NCBI GenBank assembly: GCA_902728285.1
Contig: CACVBU010000682.1
Span: 587,970-651,969 of the forward strand
From: Clytia hemisphaerica
Taxonomy: Eukaryota > Cnidaria > Hydrozoa > Leptothecata > Clytiidae
Direction of reading: 5' to 3'
DNA: 64,000 nucleotides
Under the pieces are notes generated by a model. It saw only the letters and a list, made by a program, of their open reading frames with translations, was not told where the DNA came from and did no database searches. Position 1 is the stretch's first letter, and every line of letters begins with the position of its first letter. Shown here piece by piece: positions 52,801 through 64,000 of the stretch. The position numbers and the translations under genes were made by a program.

Positions 52801-55800
52801 CATAAACATATGGGAATATCAATCCCCATCGAATTTCAGTCCGTTATATTTATCCCCACCAGCTGAATAAATTCTACCGGGTCTGTGAGAAGGGGTGTAT
52901 TAGTATTGCTGGAACCCTAGCCCTGACGAAAAGGAGAATACTGATCTCAAAATCAATTCACCTTCTCCGGCTCTTCGGAATCGAAAGCACAAAGTTTTTG
53001 AAGAAAGGTGTGGAACATCACATGTAACGCCAACTTGAGGATCTGAAAACAAAACAGAAATAAGATCCAGCCGATATGAAATATAACTGTTTCCTAAACA
53101 AAAAGAAAATTCAGACAAAATTTCTGCATTTATACCCTCTAGTTTCTGAAACTAATGTACACACTTTTTTATAAGAATGGTGTTTTTTCATTTCATCATG
53201 GATATTCATAACTCTATAGCAAAAATTATCCTAAAGATTGCCTACTCATCAAGGGTCCTTTACAAGTAGAATTTTGAACGTCTGAGTAGTGAAAGTTTGA
53301 TATTTCCATCAAATTCAGCTCGTTGAGACGGCGAAAAAATTGGGTAGTTTGTTAAGTTTTGACCATGCTGATTTTTATGTCGTGTCGTGACGTTGTTCTA
53401 TTTTATTTTGTAGGCAGATGATCAAGAGAATAAACTTCTTGAACAAATCAAGCAAGATTGCATCGAAGCTGTAGTGGATGACATCGAAGCTGTTTTCTGT
53501 CATGAGTTTACCTTGCTTTACAAAGAAGGGTCGATAAACTTCTTGAACAAATCAAGCAAGATGGCATCGAAGCTGTTTTCTGTCATGAGTTTGCCTTGCA
53601 TTACAAAGAAGGGTCGATAAACTTCTTGAACAAATCAAGCAAGATTGCATCGAAGCTGTTTTCTGTCATGAATTTGCCTTGCATTACAAAGAAGGGTTGA
53701 TAAACTTCTTGAACAAATCAAGCAAGATGGCATCGAAGCCGTAGTGAATGACATCGAAGCTGTTTTATTTTCCTTGATTTTCTTTTTTAGTACAGACATT
53801 GAATAAATCGTTTTCTAGACCTTGTTAACTCAATCAACTCTGCCTGATCTACACGTTCATTAACATCAGCTTATGTTCATGTTTAACTGACCATAGGTAG
53901 ATCATCGGCTACGGTGTGCAAGGTTGTGGGTTCGTTCCCCAGCCGGGTCATACAAAGGATTCCCAAGATGGTGCTTGTTGCCTCTCTGCTTGATGCTCAG
54001 CAATTAAGAGACGGATCAAGGGTAAGTGGAGAAATCCAGGGAAAGGAGTGGCGCCCTCCCCTACCTTTGGGTAGACAGCTATAAGAAAAGGGAGCCTTCG
54101 GGTCGCCGCCGACTGCGGTCGCAAACTTACTTACTTTGTTCATGTAAAAATCGCCTTTCCGTTTCATTTGTAAGTGGCGTTTTTTTTCCAGACGTCCAAT
54201 AAGTTTGCATATAAAAATATTTTTCTATAAAGAATTTTTTCTATAGAACTATCCTATTCCTTTGAGAACGAGCCGAAAGATGTCGGGAAGAATCAAATAA
54301 TAATAAAAATTATATTATAGCTGCATTATATTATAGCTGCATAATGTTTCACCGTTCAACTTAAATAGATTGTTCACTGTCATTTTTGATAGCTAGGTAA
54401 GTATATCTCAACTAGCCGGTACCCGGCGTCGCACGCCGGTTAAGCTGTAGCTGAACGCACTAAAAGTCCTATGGATGAAGTCCATATTTTTAAGCTAGCT
54501 TAAAAAAACGATCCCTCGATCCCTCCCCTGGAGATCTTTTTCTCACTTCACTCGCATTAAATACGCCGTGCAGTTTTCGACAATTTGAGAAAATGTCATG
54601 GTAAAGAGGAGTGAAATGTAAAAATGACAATTCTTCAGGAAAAAGCGGGAAAGTCACAAAGAATAGTGCAACTTTGTTTTTATCAGATTTAAAAAGATAA
54701 ATACTTTTTAACAGTAACGACGACTTGAAATTTCTTCTCTTGCTTTTTATCGCCCTTTGAATGCTGTTATTGTTCGAAAAACCTTTTAATTTTTATGTTT
54801 TGATTTACATTTGAGATGTTCTTTTCTATAAAAGAAACTTGTTTTGTTTTGAAAAGAATTCGAATGTCATTAATAAATACGATCGTTAAATACATTCGAA
54901 AACATTTCAAGCAAAAGAAAATAGAACAAGTGATACTTTTATGGACCTACCTGGTTATGCATTTAACACATATATAATTGATATCTACATAAGCGTGACC
55001 ATGAAACAATCATTCAGAACACAAATAGTGACGATCTATTAAAATTAGTTGTTTGTTTCTTATAAAAAAACGTTTAGAAACCAAAATTTCATGCTCTTGA
55101 AATATTCTTTCATATTCAAGACTTCGAGAGCAAAAAAACATATCTCATCAAAAAATTCAGTAATTTCAAGAACGTTGATGTATGCTTATTAATATTGATT
55201 CTTATAAATAAAGATGCGTTTTTTGAGCTGAAAAATTATTTTTTTACAAAAATCTGCTTGAGCCATCTTTTACCTACTTTCATGCAAAAAGTCAGAAAAA
55301 ATAATGATCCAATATTTCACAAAGTCCAAAAAACCCTTTTTTTAGCCGTTTTTTAGCTGAAATTTACCCCTAAATTTATTTTTTCGAAAATCGGGCTCCG
55401 TCACATTCGAGGGTTTATAGTTATGCACCTTTGCTCAAAAAATCATAAAGAATGAAAGAGCCAATCTCGAGAAGAGCTAATACCTAAGTAATTGATAATG
55501 TGCTTATAAAAGATAAACATGCGTTTTTTGAGCCAACAAAATTTTTTTGCAAAAATCTGCTTAAGCCATCTTTTACCCACGATGGTACCCTACTTCCATG
55601 CAAAAAATCAGAAAAAATTAACGACCTAATTTTTCACAAAGTCCAAAAAACCCGTTTTTTAGCCGTTTTTTGGCCCAAATTTGCCCAAAAAATTTTTTTT
55701 GGAAATCGGGCTCCGTCACATTCCAGGGTTTATAGTTATGCATCTTTGTGCAAAAAATCAGAAAAAACTAATGAGCCAATCATGAGGAAAGGTAATAACA

Positions 55801-58800
55801 TACGAACGAACGAACGAACGAACGAACGGACAAAGGTTAATTTATAGGACCTCCACCGGGTAGGTCCAAAAACAGGATCGGGCAAAGCTGGGCAGAAATT
55901 AAAATTACTAAATGTAGTAAATTTCAAAACAAAGGCTGAATAAAGTCTAATGTGGCCCGTCTTTTGCAAATGGCGCGAATCCAATAGAACAAATATGTGG
56001 AGCAAGAGACTAAAAGCCATAATTTTAAAACACAAACAAAGCGAAAACGAAAGTGGTGACACACAGACACACAAAGCACCGCTATTAATATATAGATATC
56101 GATGAAGTCCACATTCTCAAAGCAAATGTCAGTATTGGCTAAATAACCAAAGATCTTTCGGAAATTTTGAAATAAAACTCAAAAACACTTAAGGATTATC
56201 CCATAATCTTTTGAAATTCTCTATTATAGGTTCAAACCAACCCAACTAAAAAAAAACGCCCAACGCCTCATTCGTACACCCTCCATCCGCCGCCACTCAC
56301 CTCGTCCTCTACATTTCCTTTAACGCCCTCTTCGATGATGGGATTGACGTCATCATACACATTCCAATCTGTCAAATCGTGATTTTTGCTGAACGCTAAC
56401 ACACGCTTCAATCCGGTCAAAATGTTGTAATAACCTTGTGTTTCTTTCTCTTTGCCATCCTGAAAAAAAGAAAAAGAAATTTTGCTTCATCAGAAAAACG
56501 CAAACAATTTTTATTCTTGCAAAAAAATTTCGAGAATCCAAATCTTAAGAAGTAAGCTCTTCGACCCCCCCCCTTAGCTGCCTGGCCTCTTAACTTAATC
56601 TTTTTGAGTTGGGTTGATTGTAAAAAAGGCATAGTTTTCGGCAGCTTTGATCTTTGGTGGGAGTGCTTTTAGAGAAGATAGGGGCTAAATTGGAATCTAT
56701 ATTATAATATGTTTAAATCCGGACTCTCCGATTCTTGCAAGAAGCATTTCTGCCGTGATCTGACAAAAGGAAGTAACTGCATTTTTCCTATTTTGAGATA
56801 ATTGCATAAACGAGTTGACCTTATTCAAGATCAATGGTATCGTTTTAAGATCAAAACTTTTGCTGATTGTGAAAGACCAAACCCTAGAATAGTATAATAT
56901 CTAAAAGGAAGGAGTTAAAAGAAGTTTAACATCTTGATTTTGGAAAAATCCACACAAGTTTTACTCTACTCAAGCTCTTTCAAGCTAAAAATTTTAGAGT
57001 TACTTCTTTTTGTCAGAAAATAAACTGCAAAATATTGCAAGCAACTATAATTTTTCAGGCTATAAAAAGAAGTAAGTGACTTACTTCCTTTTGTCAGAAA
57101 ATAAAATGAAACTTTAGTCCAAAAAAATTGATAAAAAGAAGTCTTTTACTAGAAATCAACTACTGGAAAACACAAGCTGGACTGTCAGGAGTTGATTTTT
57201 GCAAAAATATGAATTTTCAAAAATTGATGGTTACTTCCTTTTGTCAGAACACGGCAGATTTTCTCTAGCGTTTTTTATTTAAGCATTTTCCGCGCCTTTT
57301 CTGTGTTGATCTTTAAGTGAAAATAAAAGCCGTGAAAATAAAATGTTTTCCTTTCTTTTTCTAATCTTCTTTGTTGAACATTTCTAAGAGCGTTTTGAAA
57401 TTGAAAACACTCATTATCTGTTTCCTTTCCATTTTGGAATATCTAATTTTCAAATTTTCAAAGCTAGTCTTTCAAAGTCACCCTCGAATGTCTACGCCCG
57501 ACGTAACCAAGCATAAGAAAGGCTTTTACACGATACTCTTGATGGTGGTAGATTTTAACAATTCAAGATCTTTCAAAATAACTATTCTTTATCTTTCTTA
57601 AGACATAGAGCGATTTTTCTTGAAAAATCAACTTGAAAAAAATTACTTTAGTTAGTTTTCTTAGAACATTTTCTTTATAGAACAGTGTCTAATGTAATTT
57701 TCCTTGGAAAATACAAAAAACTGAATTTGCTTTAGGTTGTTTTCCTTGCCAAATGCAAGAAATTATTTTAGGTAATTTTCCTTGGAAAATACAAAAAATT
57801 TGTTTTATTTGCCATTCAATATAAAAGCAAATATTTTATCTAATTTTCCTTTTAAAATACAGCAAATTGTTTGCGGTAATTCTCATAAAAGTAAAAAATA
57901 AATTTAATTTTTCAAAAGTAGCAGCGAGGTTAATTATCATGGTAAAGAGTCGTCTAGGCAGGTCTAGGACAATCCCGGGACGGCTAGTCAGGTATAAAAG
58001 GCTTTCTCCATTTCTTTCTTGTCCAAAAGTTAAGTTTAAAAGTGTCAAGCTTTTAGAAATGTAATAAAATGATCACAATTAGCACATCAAATGAAAAGAG
58101 AACTTACACTGGGCACTCCGTGTACCAGACTCTTCTTGAACTTCGTGAAAATTGTGTCTATCAGTCTGTTGACCGAAATATCCTATAAGGGAAGCAAAAG
58201 AAAAACAATGAAGTTGTAATATAATAACCATGCTAAAATAAATTCCAAACGAATCGTAGGAGATCATCTAAGTTTTATTGGTTTAACTTTCATAGTTTGC
58301 AGAGGGGTATGAACCCCATTAGGTTTATTTCATCCCCCCTATATACCCACCCCCTTTCTGTAATGAAACCTTTCCCCCTTTTTCAAGACAGACTGTGAAT
58401 ATTTGTATATGATTGAGTTGATCAACCCCCCTTTCTTATTTGATCCCCCTACATTTCCATCTCCCCCAGTTTTTTGACAAATCTTGGTACCCCCCCTACA
58501 AAGGCCCGCAAAGAATTTGGCACCCCCCCCCCTATTAAAAAAGGAAGGGGGTGCAATCTATGAACTTTCCTTCCTTGATAAAATGTAACTCCATTTCGAT
58601 GCGACAGAGTGAGACCTCCAGTGAAATTCACGTTAATTCAAAATATTGTCATGAACTCAGCGTAGAAATTTTCTTTGAATTTTTCTCCCAAAACGTTGGC
58701 CTTCTCCTTGATGTTTTTAGTCACTCATAATGTAACTAAATAATTATTAGAAGGGTAGAGACTTACGACGACTTGATGGATGACCAGTTCATTCTGCAGT

Positions 58801-61800
58801 AGAAAGTGATACGTCGAAGATATCGTTTCTAAAAGCTGGATAAGGAAAGGTTGGAAATAAAATTCGCTTATGTTTTTATTTTACTGGAAAAATAATAAAG
58901 AAAAGGTTTGTTGTTTTGGACTTTTGAGGTGTAGCAAACTTACTTCAGTGTCGGCACTCTTCGTTACAATGTCTTCCATGTGTTCGAGCAGAGTGTCCAA
59001 ATTCTGAAAAAGAAAGTAGTTGATTGTTGTTGTTTTGATTGTACGTTGTACGTTTTTCAAGTGAAAAAAGATAATCTAAATAAAAAGTCTTATCTTTTGT
59101 ATTATCTTTTTTCTTACTATCTATGTTTTACTATCAGCAAGAGTAAAACAAGCTTATTGACAAGGGCTTTGATCTGGTTTGAAAAAAAAAACCTAGGTCA
59201 TAACGAAAGTTGATAGTCAACAATCTCGAACGTTACTGCAGTAAAATGCTAGTTTATTTCAATCAAGGCATATGAAAGATTTCCCGCCAAGAATGCTCAA
59301 TTCACACCCTAGAGAAATTGTAAAGAGTCGACTGACGTCATCTATATACCTTTGTCAGCCTTTTTTCTGGGTACAACTCCAAGTCGAAATATTGAGGTAG
59401 TGTCAACAATGCATTCGTCTTTGAAACATCCGCTTTATACTAAAAAAATTGTTATTTCTTTAGGATTGACAGAAGAGAACAGAGAGATTGAATGGCTCAA
59501 TAGGTTACAAGAATACAAGACGGCTCCTGGTAAGGCTTGATTGGTGGGGAAGTTTTACACCCGGTTAGTTCTTCCTCGCGTATTTATGAGATACATAGGG
59601 AGGTCATGGGTGGGTTATGGGAGATCATTGCTTTATTTTATCTAGTTGTTACCTTTTCAACGAGTTTGGGCAGGTACTCCATAAAATGAACGCTTAGATT
59701 AGCTCGATCATCCTCCATTGTTCGTTTTTCTTTGATACTCAACTAAAAACAGAAGACAAGAAGAATTTGAAATATGCTGAACAGAGTTTAACATAATTTT
59801 GAACAAATTATAACAAATTGAAGAATAAATAGTATAAATGGAAAAATTAATATCTTGTGAAGTGAAGGGCATTCAATTTATTTCCTTCCGCCTTCCGTGC
59901 AATTGAAGGAGCTTAACCTTTTTATTGAGGCTTCTACCAGGAGGGCTGACAGCTGTAGCAGCTTGTTTGCACGCACAACACATCAAATCAATCAACGCAC
60001 TTTCTTCTTCGTCGTCTAAGTCTGGAAAAATAAATAAAAAATTTGTTGCTTGATTAATTGACGAAAAGACGCTAATTAAGAATAAACGGAGCAATGCACT
60101 TTTCTTCAAATAAATCTTAATTTTCTCTCTAGGAGTATTCATTTTATAATCATGAGAAATTCGTATTATTCAAAGATTCGTTCATGCATGTTTGGCTCTG
60201 CACTTTAGATTTTGAAAATTTTTAAAAGAGTGAAGGAGCTATAGTTATACACATATAAAAGCTGTTGGCAATAACATTCCTATTGCTTTTTTTCTCAAGA
60301 TTTTGAGCCAATGTCACTTACCGATCATGGAGTTTTGGTGCAGTAAGAGGTTCGTCAAAGTTTTCCAGTTCTTGAGTAGGTCAGTATGTTCCCAGAGACT
60401 GTCCACGATGTATGTGCAATGTTGGTGGATCTAACAGAAGAAGAATGATATCATATGAGCAGTAATCAAGCTTCATGCTTTAAAAATTTCAAAACAATTA
60501 TCGAAAAAACCTAGAGGCATACTTTCCTGCGGGGTTGATACCCCACCCTCGAAAACAGCCCCCACTCTTTTCCATCCTGTTCCATCAATCCTGTCATAAG
60601 CCAAGAAATCCCTGTAAACCCACCCTTTTCGACTTTTTTGGAAAACCGTTCAAACCAACCATCTAGCTAGGGTGGGTTGGAAAGTATGGGCAGAATAAGG
60701 GTTAGCTTCATTCTTTAAAAATTTTAAAAAGTTTATGATTGGCTGCAAAGTGAATGAGATCTCTTTGCTGTTCCCAATGTTATGTTAAAGCCAGTAATTT
60801 TCAACATGATAAAGAGAGTATGCTTAAATGATTACTATCAACTATGTGCATTCATGAAAGGTTTATACCTCAGTTTTGATAAAGAACTCAAGAATGGCTT
60901 TGATGTTCATCTGTTCCAGATAAGCATCTTTCGATCCTATAAATAAAGAATAGTTAGCAATTATATACAAAACAACAAAGCAAAACAAAGGAAAAATCGA
61001 ATTTTCAATTGAGTTTCATGACGTTACTCTTTTTAAGAGCGAAATGTAAAAACATTCGACAGTGCGTTTTGCCTAGAGGTGGACGATAATTCAATATATC
61101 CAAAACTTATTCAATCATATTGGGAATTGAATATCTATTGATTGAATAACAGAGAATTTTCTTACTTATTCCAATTATTCAAAAACCTGTTTACTCTCGG
61201 GTACCTAATAGCCGGGGGATTGGAATAAGCGGGGGGGGGGGGGTTGGAAAAATCTCAAAACCTAATAAGCGGGGGGGGGGGGGGGGGGGGTTTGGAATAA
61301 AAATGTCCTGGGTGGAAAATTTTTGAAAAGGAGGCTGATGCAGCAGAATTAGGACAAAAGAAGGAACTTTCAAAAACATTTTCCCAAAAATTAATTAGCG
61401 GGGGGGGGACGGCTATTAGGTACCCGAGAGTAGATAAGGGTTAACTTTAACAAAAATTTGGACCTTTAATTTTTTTGGGTGAGGCAGCAAGAGAGAGTCG
61501 TATAATACGAAGGGCGAGAAATTCTCCAGCAGCATGAGCGATTCCTCGTTGGTCACAAAAAACAAGTTGTTCTACTTGACTGCAATCCTCTTCTTCCAAA
61601 ACGTTGTACCTTGGCAAGAGAGAAAAAACACTTGGTAATTCATACAATTAAAAACCCATAAGGTGAGTCTCAACTTTCGCGCGAAATGAGCGAAAACTTT
61701 TTGACGTTTTTTTTCAATTCCATTGGTCGAAATTGACGTAACGGATGAAAACTTTTCTTTTTGTCTGAGCGAAACCTTTTTAATGATGTAATCTTTTCTT

Positions 61801-64000
61801 CAGGCAAAAAAGGTTGAGAAAAAAACTGTCACCCATTTCGCGCGAAAGTTGAGACCGACCTTTAGTATTCATTGGCGTGTAATCTTTATTTGTGGAACAA
61901 TGAAATATGAGAAAGGATATTTTACTTCCACTTTGATTCAGTCAATATATTCTTCCAATTGTAAAAGAATCAAAACTTTTCAGAACAGCTTTTGATTCTA
62001 CCTTCCTAAAGTGACTTTCAAGTATTTGATTTTTGACTTTTAACAAAACTTGGTTGATGCATGATTGAAAGAAAAAAAAATTGAACCAACTTGTAAAGTA
62101 GTGTTGTTAATTTGATTGCTTTGACTGCAACCTCAGTGTCTGTGTCCAAAGTCATGTGCACCAAACGACTCTGTGGTGAGAATAAAAGGAGCAATACACA
62201 CGTATTCTAGAGGCAAAACGTAATAAGTAACTACACACGGAGGCTCCTCTTTCTATAGCTATCTACCCAAGGTAGGGGATGGCACACTCTTTCTCCCTGG
62301 ATTTCTCCACTTACCTTTGATCCTTCTCTTAATTGCTGAGCATCAAGCAGAGAGGCATCAAGTATCATTTTGGGAATCTTTGTTATGACCCGGCTGGGGG
62401 TTGAACCCACAACCCTGCGAACTGTAGCCAGATGCTCTACCACTGCACTACGGTCGCTTATGAAAACGTAATGACATGAGGAATTACAGTATAAAGATAT
62501 TTGGGTTGAGAAGACGTTGTGCCCCGTTGCTGCATCTCGCTCTTTTTTAGGGTAGAATGCAAATAAAAGGGATGCAAAGTATGTTGTACCTGAAATCTGT
62601 TGGTGAATAATTCCAGTTTGTTCAAAAAATCTTCGTTTTTGTAAATTTCTTCTAAAGCATTCAGAACTTGCAATCGAACTTCTCCAACCTGGAAAAATAA
62701 AAAGACAAGAAATTTGAAAGGTGGCTGCAGATCAAAAGGTTCTTTTGTTAAAGTTTTAGCTTTTTTTTTTGTGAATCAAAATAATGGATACATAGTTTTA
62801 CCTTATCATACAATGTCCATCCAAAATATTTCAAATAATTTTCATCAAGGAAGTATTGACTGTATTTATTCATCCATTGCCCCATTTCAGCAATACAAAT
62901 TTTCCTTATCTCTGGTCGAATATCCCTAACGGAAAAAGAAAATACAAAACAGTGAAATGGTGTTAATTTCAACTTCTGTTGCTGGGATTCTCACTAATGG
63001 TAAACATTAAATAAAGGTGTTTTTTGATAAGCCTTTTTCTGTTCAATGAAAAATAATAATAATAATAATACCTTCCTATACAATATCTAGAGTTATATTT
63101 AAAAACATCCAGAACCCTACTCTAGTTAAGAATTCTAGGTGTACTTGATTTACATACTGCCCCTAGAACATTATCCTAGTTAAAAATTTTAGGTGTTACA
63201 TACCTATATCTGTGCATGAAGATACTGGAAAATAAGCGATACATCATATCTTCGAGGTCTTTTTTGTTATGGTTTAACTGATAGCAAGAAAAGTGAATTA
63301 TTTTTAGGTTAACAAGACAAAAGCCAATTAATAGCTATAAGAATTTAAGGGAGATATAGTGAGATAAAAAATAAACAGGTTCATCATTGAACAAGCACGT
63401 TAGTATTAACCATATAGTCAATAAAGTTATAAGGAAATCCATCCCAAAGAACAAGAATCTTCAACGTGAATGTGAACTTAAGGAGATAAATGCAACCGTT
63501 CCAGAGATTGAGAATACCACCATGAAAGATGAAATTTTAGAACAAAGGAACAGTCTCTCTGGTCAACTTTGACCATCACTGCAAGATGATGCATACCTCC
63601 TCTCTTCTTCTTTTCAACTTTTCTATTTTCTCCCGTGATTTTTTGTTGCCAGTTTTTGAACTTTCTGCATCCAGTTGTCTCTGTTAGATAACAAAAAAGA
63701 ACGGTCAAACTCAACAGTTGATTCTGTTTCTGAACGCTTCGAATTCAATGAATCTAAATGAATAGGATCAATGAGAATTACAAAATTTGCTTACTTGCGT
63801 ATGATCCATTTCAACGCCAACTTTCAAAGCAACATCAATCAAACATGAAACTATCTTCATCCCTAAAAAAATTGAAAATAAACAAACATTCATTTATTTT
63901 GAAGGCTCCTAGGTATGTTACAAAATATAGTAAATGTTTTAAAGAGTTAATTAGTCTAAAGTGAATAGACCAACCTGCCAAAGTACTGGTGTGACGAAAC
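44667..64000 (-). CDS. STAG: Cohesin subunit SA/STAG (N-terminus outside window)
   Basis: Minus-strand exons in coding order: 64000-63975 (partial), 63862-63795, 63680-63597, 63277-63204, 62925-62802, 62688-62590, 62170-62091, 61609-61464, 60936-60869, 60430-60322, 60021-59918, 59742-59653, 59439-59350, 59003-58944, 58835-58767, 58182-58108, 56459-56301, 53042-52962, 52065-51973, 51560-51503, 50960-50832, 50200-50073, 49789-49688, 49157-49086, 48665-48583, 47964-47821, 47482-47259, 46827-46672, 46364-46144, 45881-45778, 45401-45309, 44802-44667. All phases agree; about 1115 residues. It follows vertebrate STAG1/2 in order: FRHTSTLA, the [39 protein letters not shown]. Known role: a HEAT-repeat scaffold that binds SCC1/RAD21 and helps load and hold cohesin on DNA. 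About the first 250-290 residues lie beyond the right edge. No disabling change seen. Confidence 0.95.
52209..52516. mobile_element. G-run MITE in STAG intron
   Basis: Ends TAGTTTCTACCCC and its mirror CCCCTCTAGAAACTA enclose repeated CCTAAGGGGGG units with G-runs of 6-11. There is no ORF. It lies between the STAG exons at 51973-52065 and 52962-53042. Confidence 0.65.
53430..53783 (+). repeat. Four-copy tandem repeat (83/104-bp units)
   Basis: Units beginning TAAACTTCTTGAACAAATCA start at 53431, 53535, 53618 and 53701. Units two and three are 83 bp. The first is 104 bp, with an extra GTAGTGGATGACATCGAAGC that returns in the last. The first unit reads openly on the plus strand after an acceptor-like TTTTGTAG ([19 protein letters not shown]), but 83 is not a multiple of three, so later units shift frame. 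It lies in a STAG intron. Confidence 0.85.
53891..54126 (+). repeat. tRNA-derived SINE (family 2), plus strand
   Basis: B-box GGTTGTGGGTTCGTTCCC is followed by AGCCGGGTCATA and a body with CTCTGCTTGATGCTCAGCAA. The A-box region is damaged. It matches 62226-62460 in inverse orientation. The 3' tail is ACTTACTTACTTT-like. Confidence 0.8.
54942..55868 (-). repeat. GGACCTACC-family repeat, minus copy
   Basis: Ends TGGACCTACC (left) and GGTAGGTCCA (right), with a CGAA tetranucleotide run at 55802-55828 and two tandem units of about 280 bp carrying AAATCGGGCTCCGTCACATT. It lies in the STAG intron 53043-56300. Confidence 0.75.
56749..57258. mobile_element. Foldback element with TCTGCCGTG ends
   Basis: Left TCTGCCGTGATCTGACAAAA, right mirror TTTTGTCAGAACACGGCAGA, with GGAAGTAAC adjoining both. 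Two further internal copies of ACTTCNTTTTGTCAGAAAAT (about 57003 and 57082) repeat the terminal motif. It lies in a STAG intron. Confidence 0.8.
58291..58563. mobile_element. C/G-run MITE with 5-bp target-site duplication
   Basis: Inverted ends CATAGTTTGCAGAGGGG and GGGGGTGCAATCTATG. ACTTT lies on both sides (58286-58290 and 58564-58568). The interior is rich in C-runs (up to 10). It lies in the STAG intron between 58182 and 58767. Confidence 0.7.
61192..61432. mobile_element. Poly-G MITE with GGTACC-containing ends
   Basis: Ends TACTCTCGGGTACCTAATAG and its mirror CTATTAGGTACCCGAGAGTA enclose three AATAAGCGGGG/ATTAGCGGGG units with G-runs of 9-20. There is no ORF. It lies in the STAG intron 60937-61463, about 30 bp from the next exon. 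Confidence 0.8.
62091..63277 (-). CDS. STAG: STAG stromalin conservative domain (SCD) exons
   Basis: Exons 4-7 of the visible gene encode the most conserved part: [68 protein letters not shown], then [16 protein letters not shown]. In vertebrate STAG this segment forms the surface that, with RAD21, is bound by CTCF and shugoshin. The aromatic and basic positions of the segment are largely kept, so those contacts may exist here. This is inferred from similarity to the family. Confidence 0.9.
62226..62460 (-). repeat. tRNA-derived SINE (family 2), minus strand
   Basis: On the minus strand GCGACCGTAGTGCAGTGGTA then GAGC (A box) and GGTTGTGGGTTCAACCC (B box), followed by the same body as 53891-54126. 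The head is intact, so a Pol III promoter may be functional. It lies in a STAG intron. Confidence 0.85.

Noticed and set aside
54400-56100. A single 1.7-kb element from the CCGGTACCCGGCGTCGCACG hairpin to CGCTATTAATATATAG
   Set aside because: Both ends look like known types of LINE or SINE termini, but I could not show that they belong together. Only the GGACCTACC repeat inside is well bounded.

Overview
The window is AT-rich eukaryotic DNA from an animal. Genes are split by many small introns with normal GT/AG ends, and two conserved metazoan genes are recognisable exon by exon: the U2 snRNP branch-site protein SF3B6 (p14) on the plus strand and the cohesin subunit STAG/SA on the minus strand. 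The mobile elements (a PHD-finger CR1/L2-like LINE, a BEL/Pao LTR element, a Penelope-type GIY-YIG fragment, tRNA-derived SINEs and many palindromic MITEs) fit an invertebrate. A cnidarian or another early-branching animal is my best guess, but the species cannot be fixed from sequence alone.

Layout. 1-8.7 kb: a dispersed repeat, a small divergent locus (a possible minus-strand first exon at 741-850 and an intact orphan ORF at 1391-2275), then a broken kinase gene joined to a 5'-truncated reverse transcriptase that carries a CXC-like cysteine cluster. 8.7-15.3 kb: an intron-rich gene of at least 12 exons for a P-loop ATPase with DUF927/SF3-helicase-like layout, cut off by an assembly gap (15334-16272). 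Its introns hold palindromic elements and a GIY-YIG fragment. 16.3-23.2 kb: a 115-bp tandem duplication, two LINE remnants, a TA-flanked MITE, a nearly full-length LINE and a MITE inside an older LINE. 23.8-32.4 kb: SF3B6, five exons, with nested transposons in its introns. 32.4-44.6 kb: no host gene seen. It holds a dispersed repeat, palindromes and a BEL/Pao element with target-site duplications and a gag but no pol. 44.7-64.0 kb: STAG, 32 exons read in continuous phase, with the N-terminal part beyond the right edge.

The host genes are not an operon. SF3B6 acts in pre-mRNA branch-point recognition, STAG in chromosome cohesion, and the ATPase is unassigned. The main novelty candidates are the intron-rich DUF927/SF3-like ATPase gene and a set of three TA-flanked foldback families that share one terminal design and carry internal arrays of their own terminal motif.
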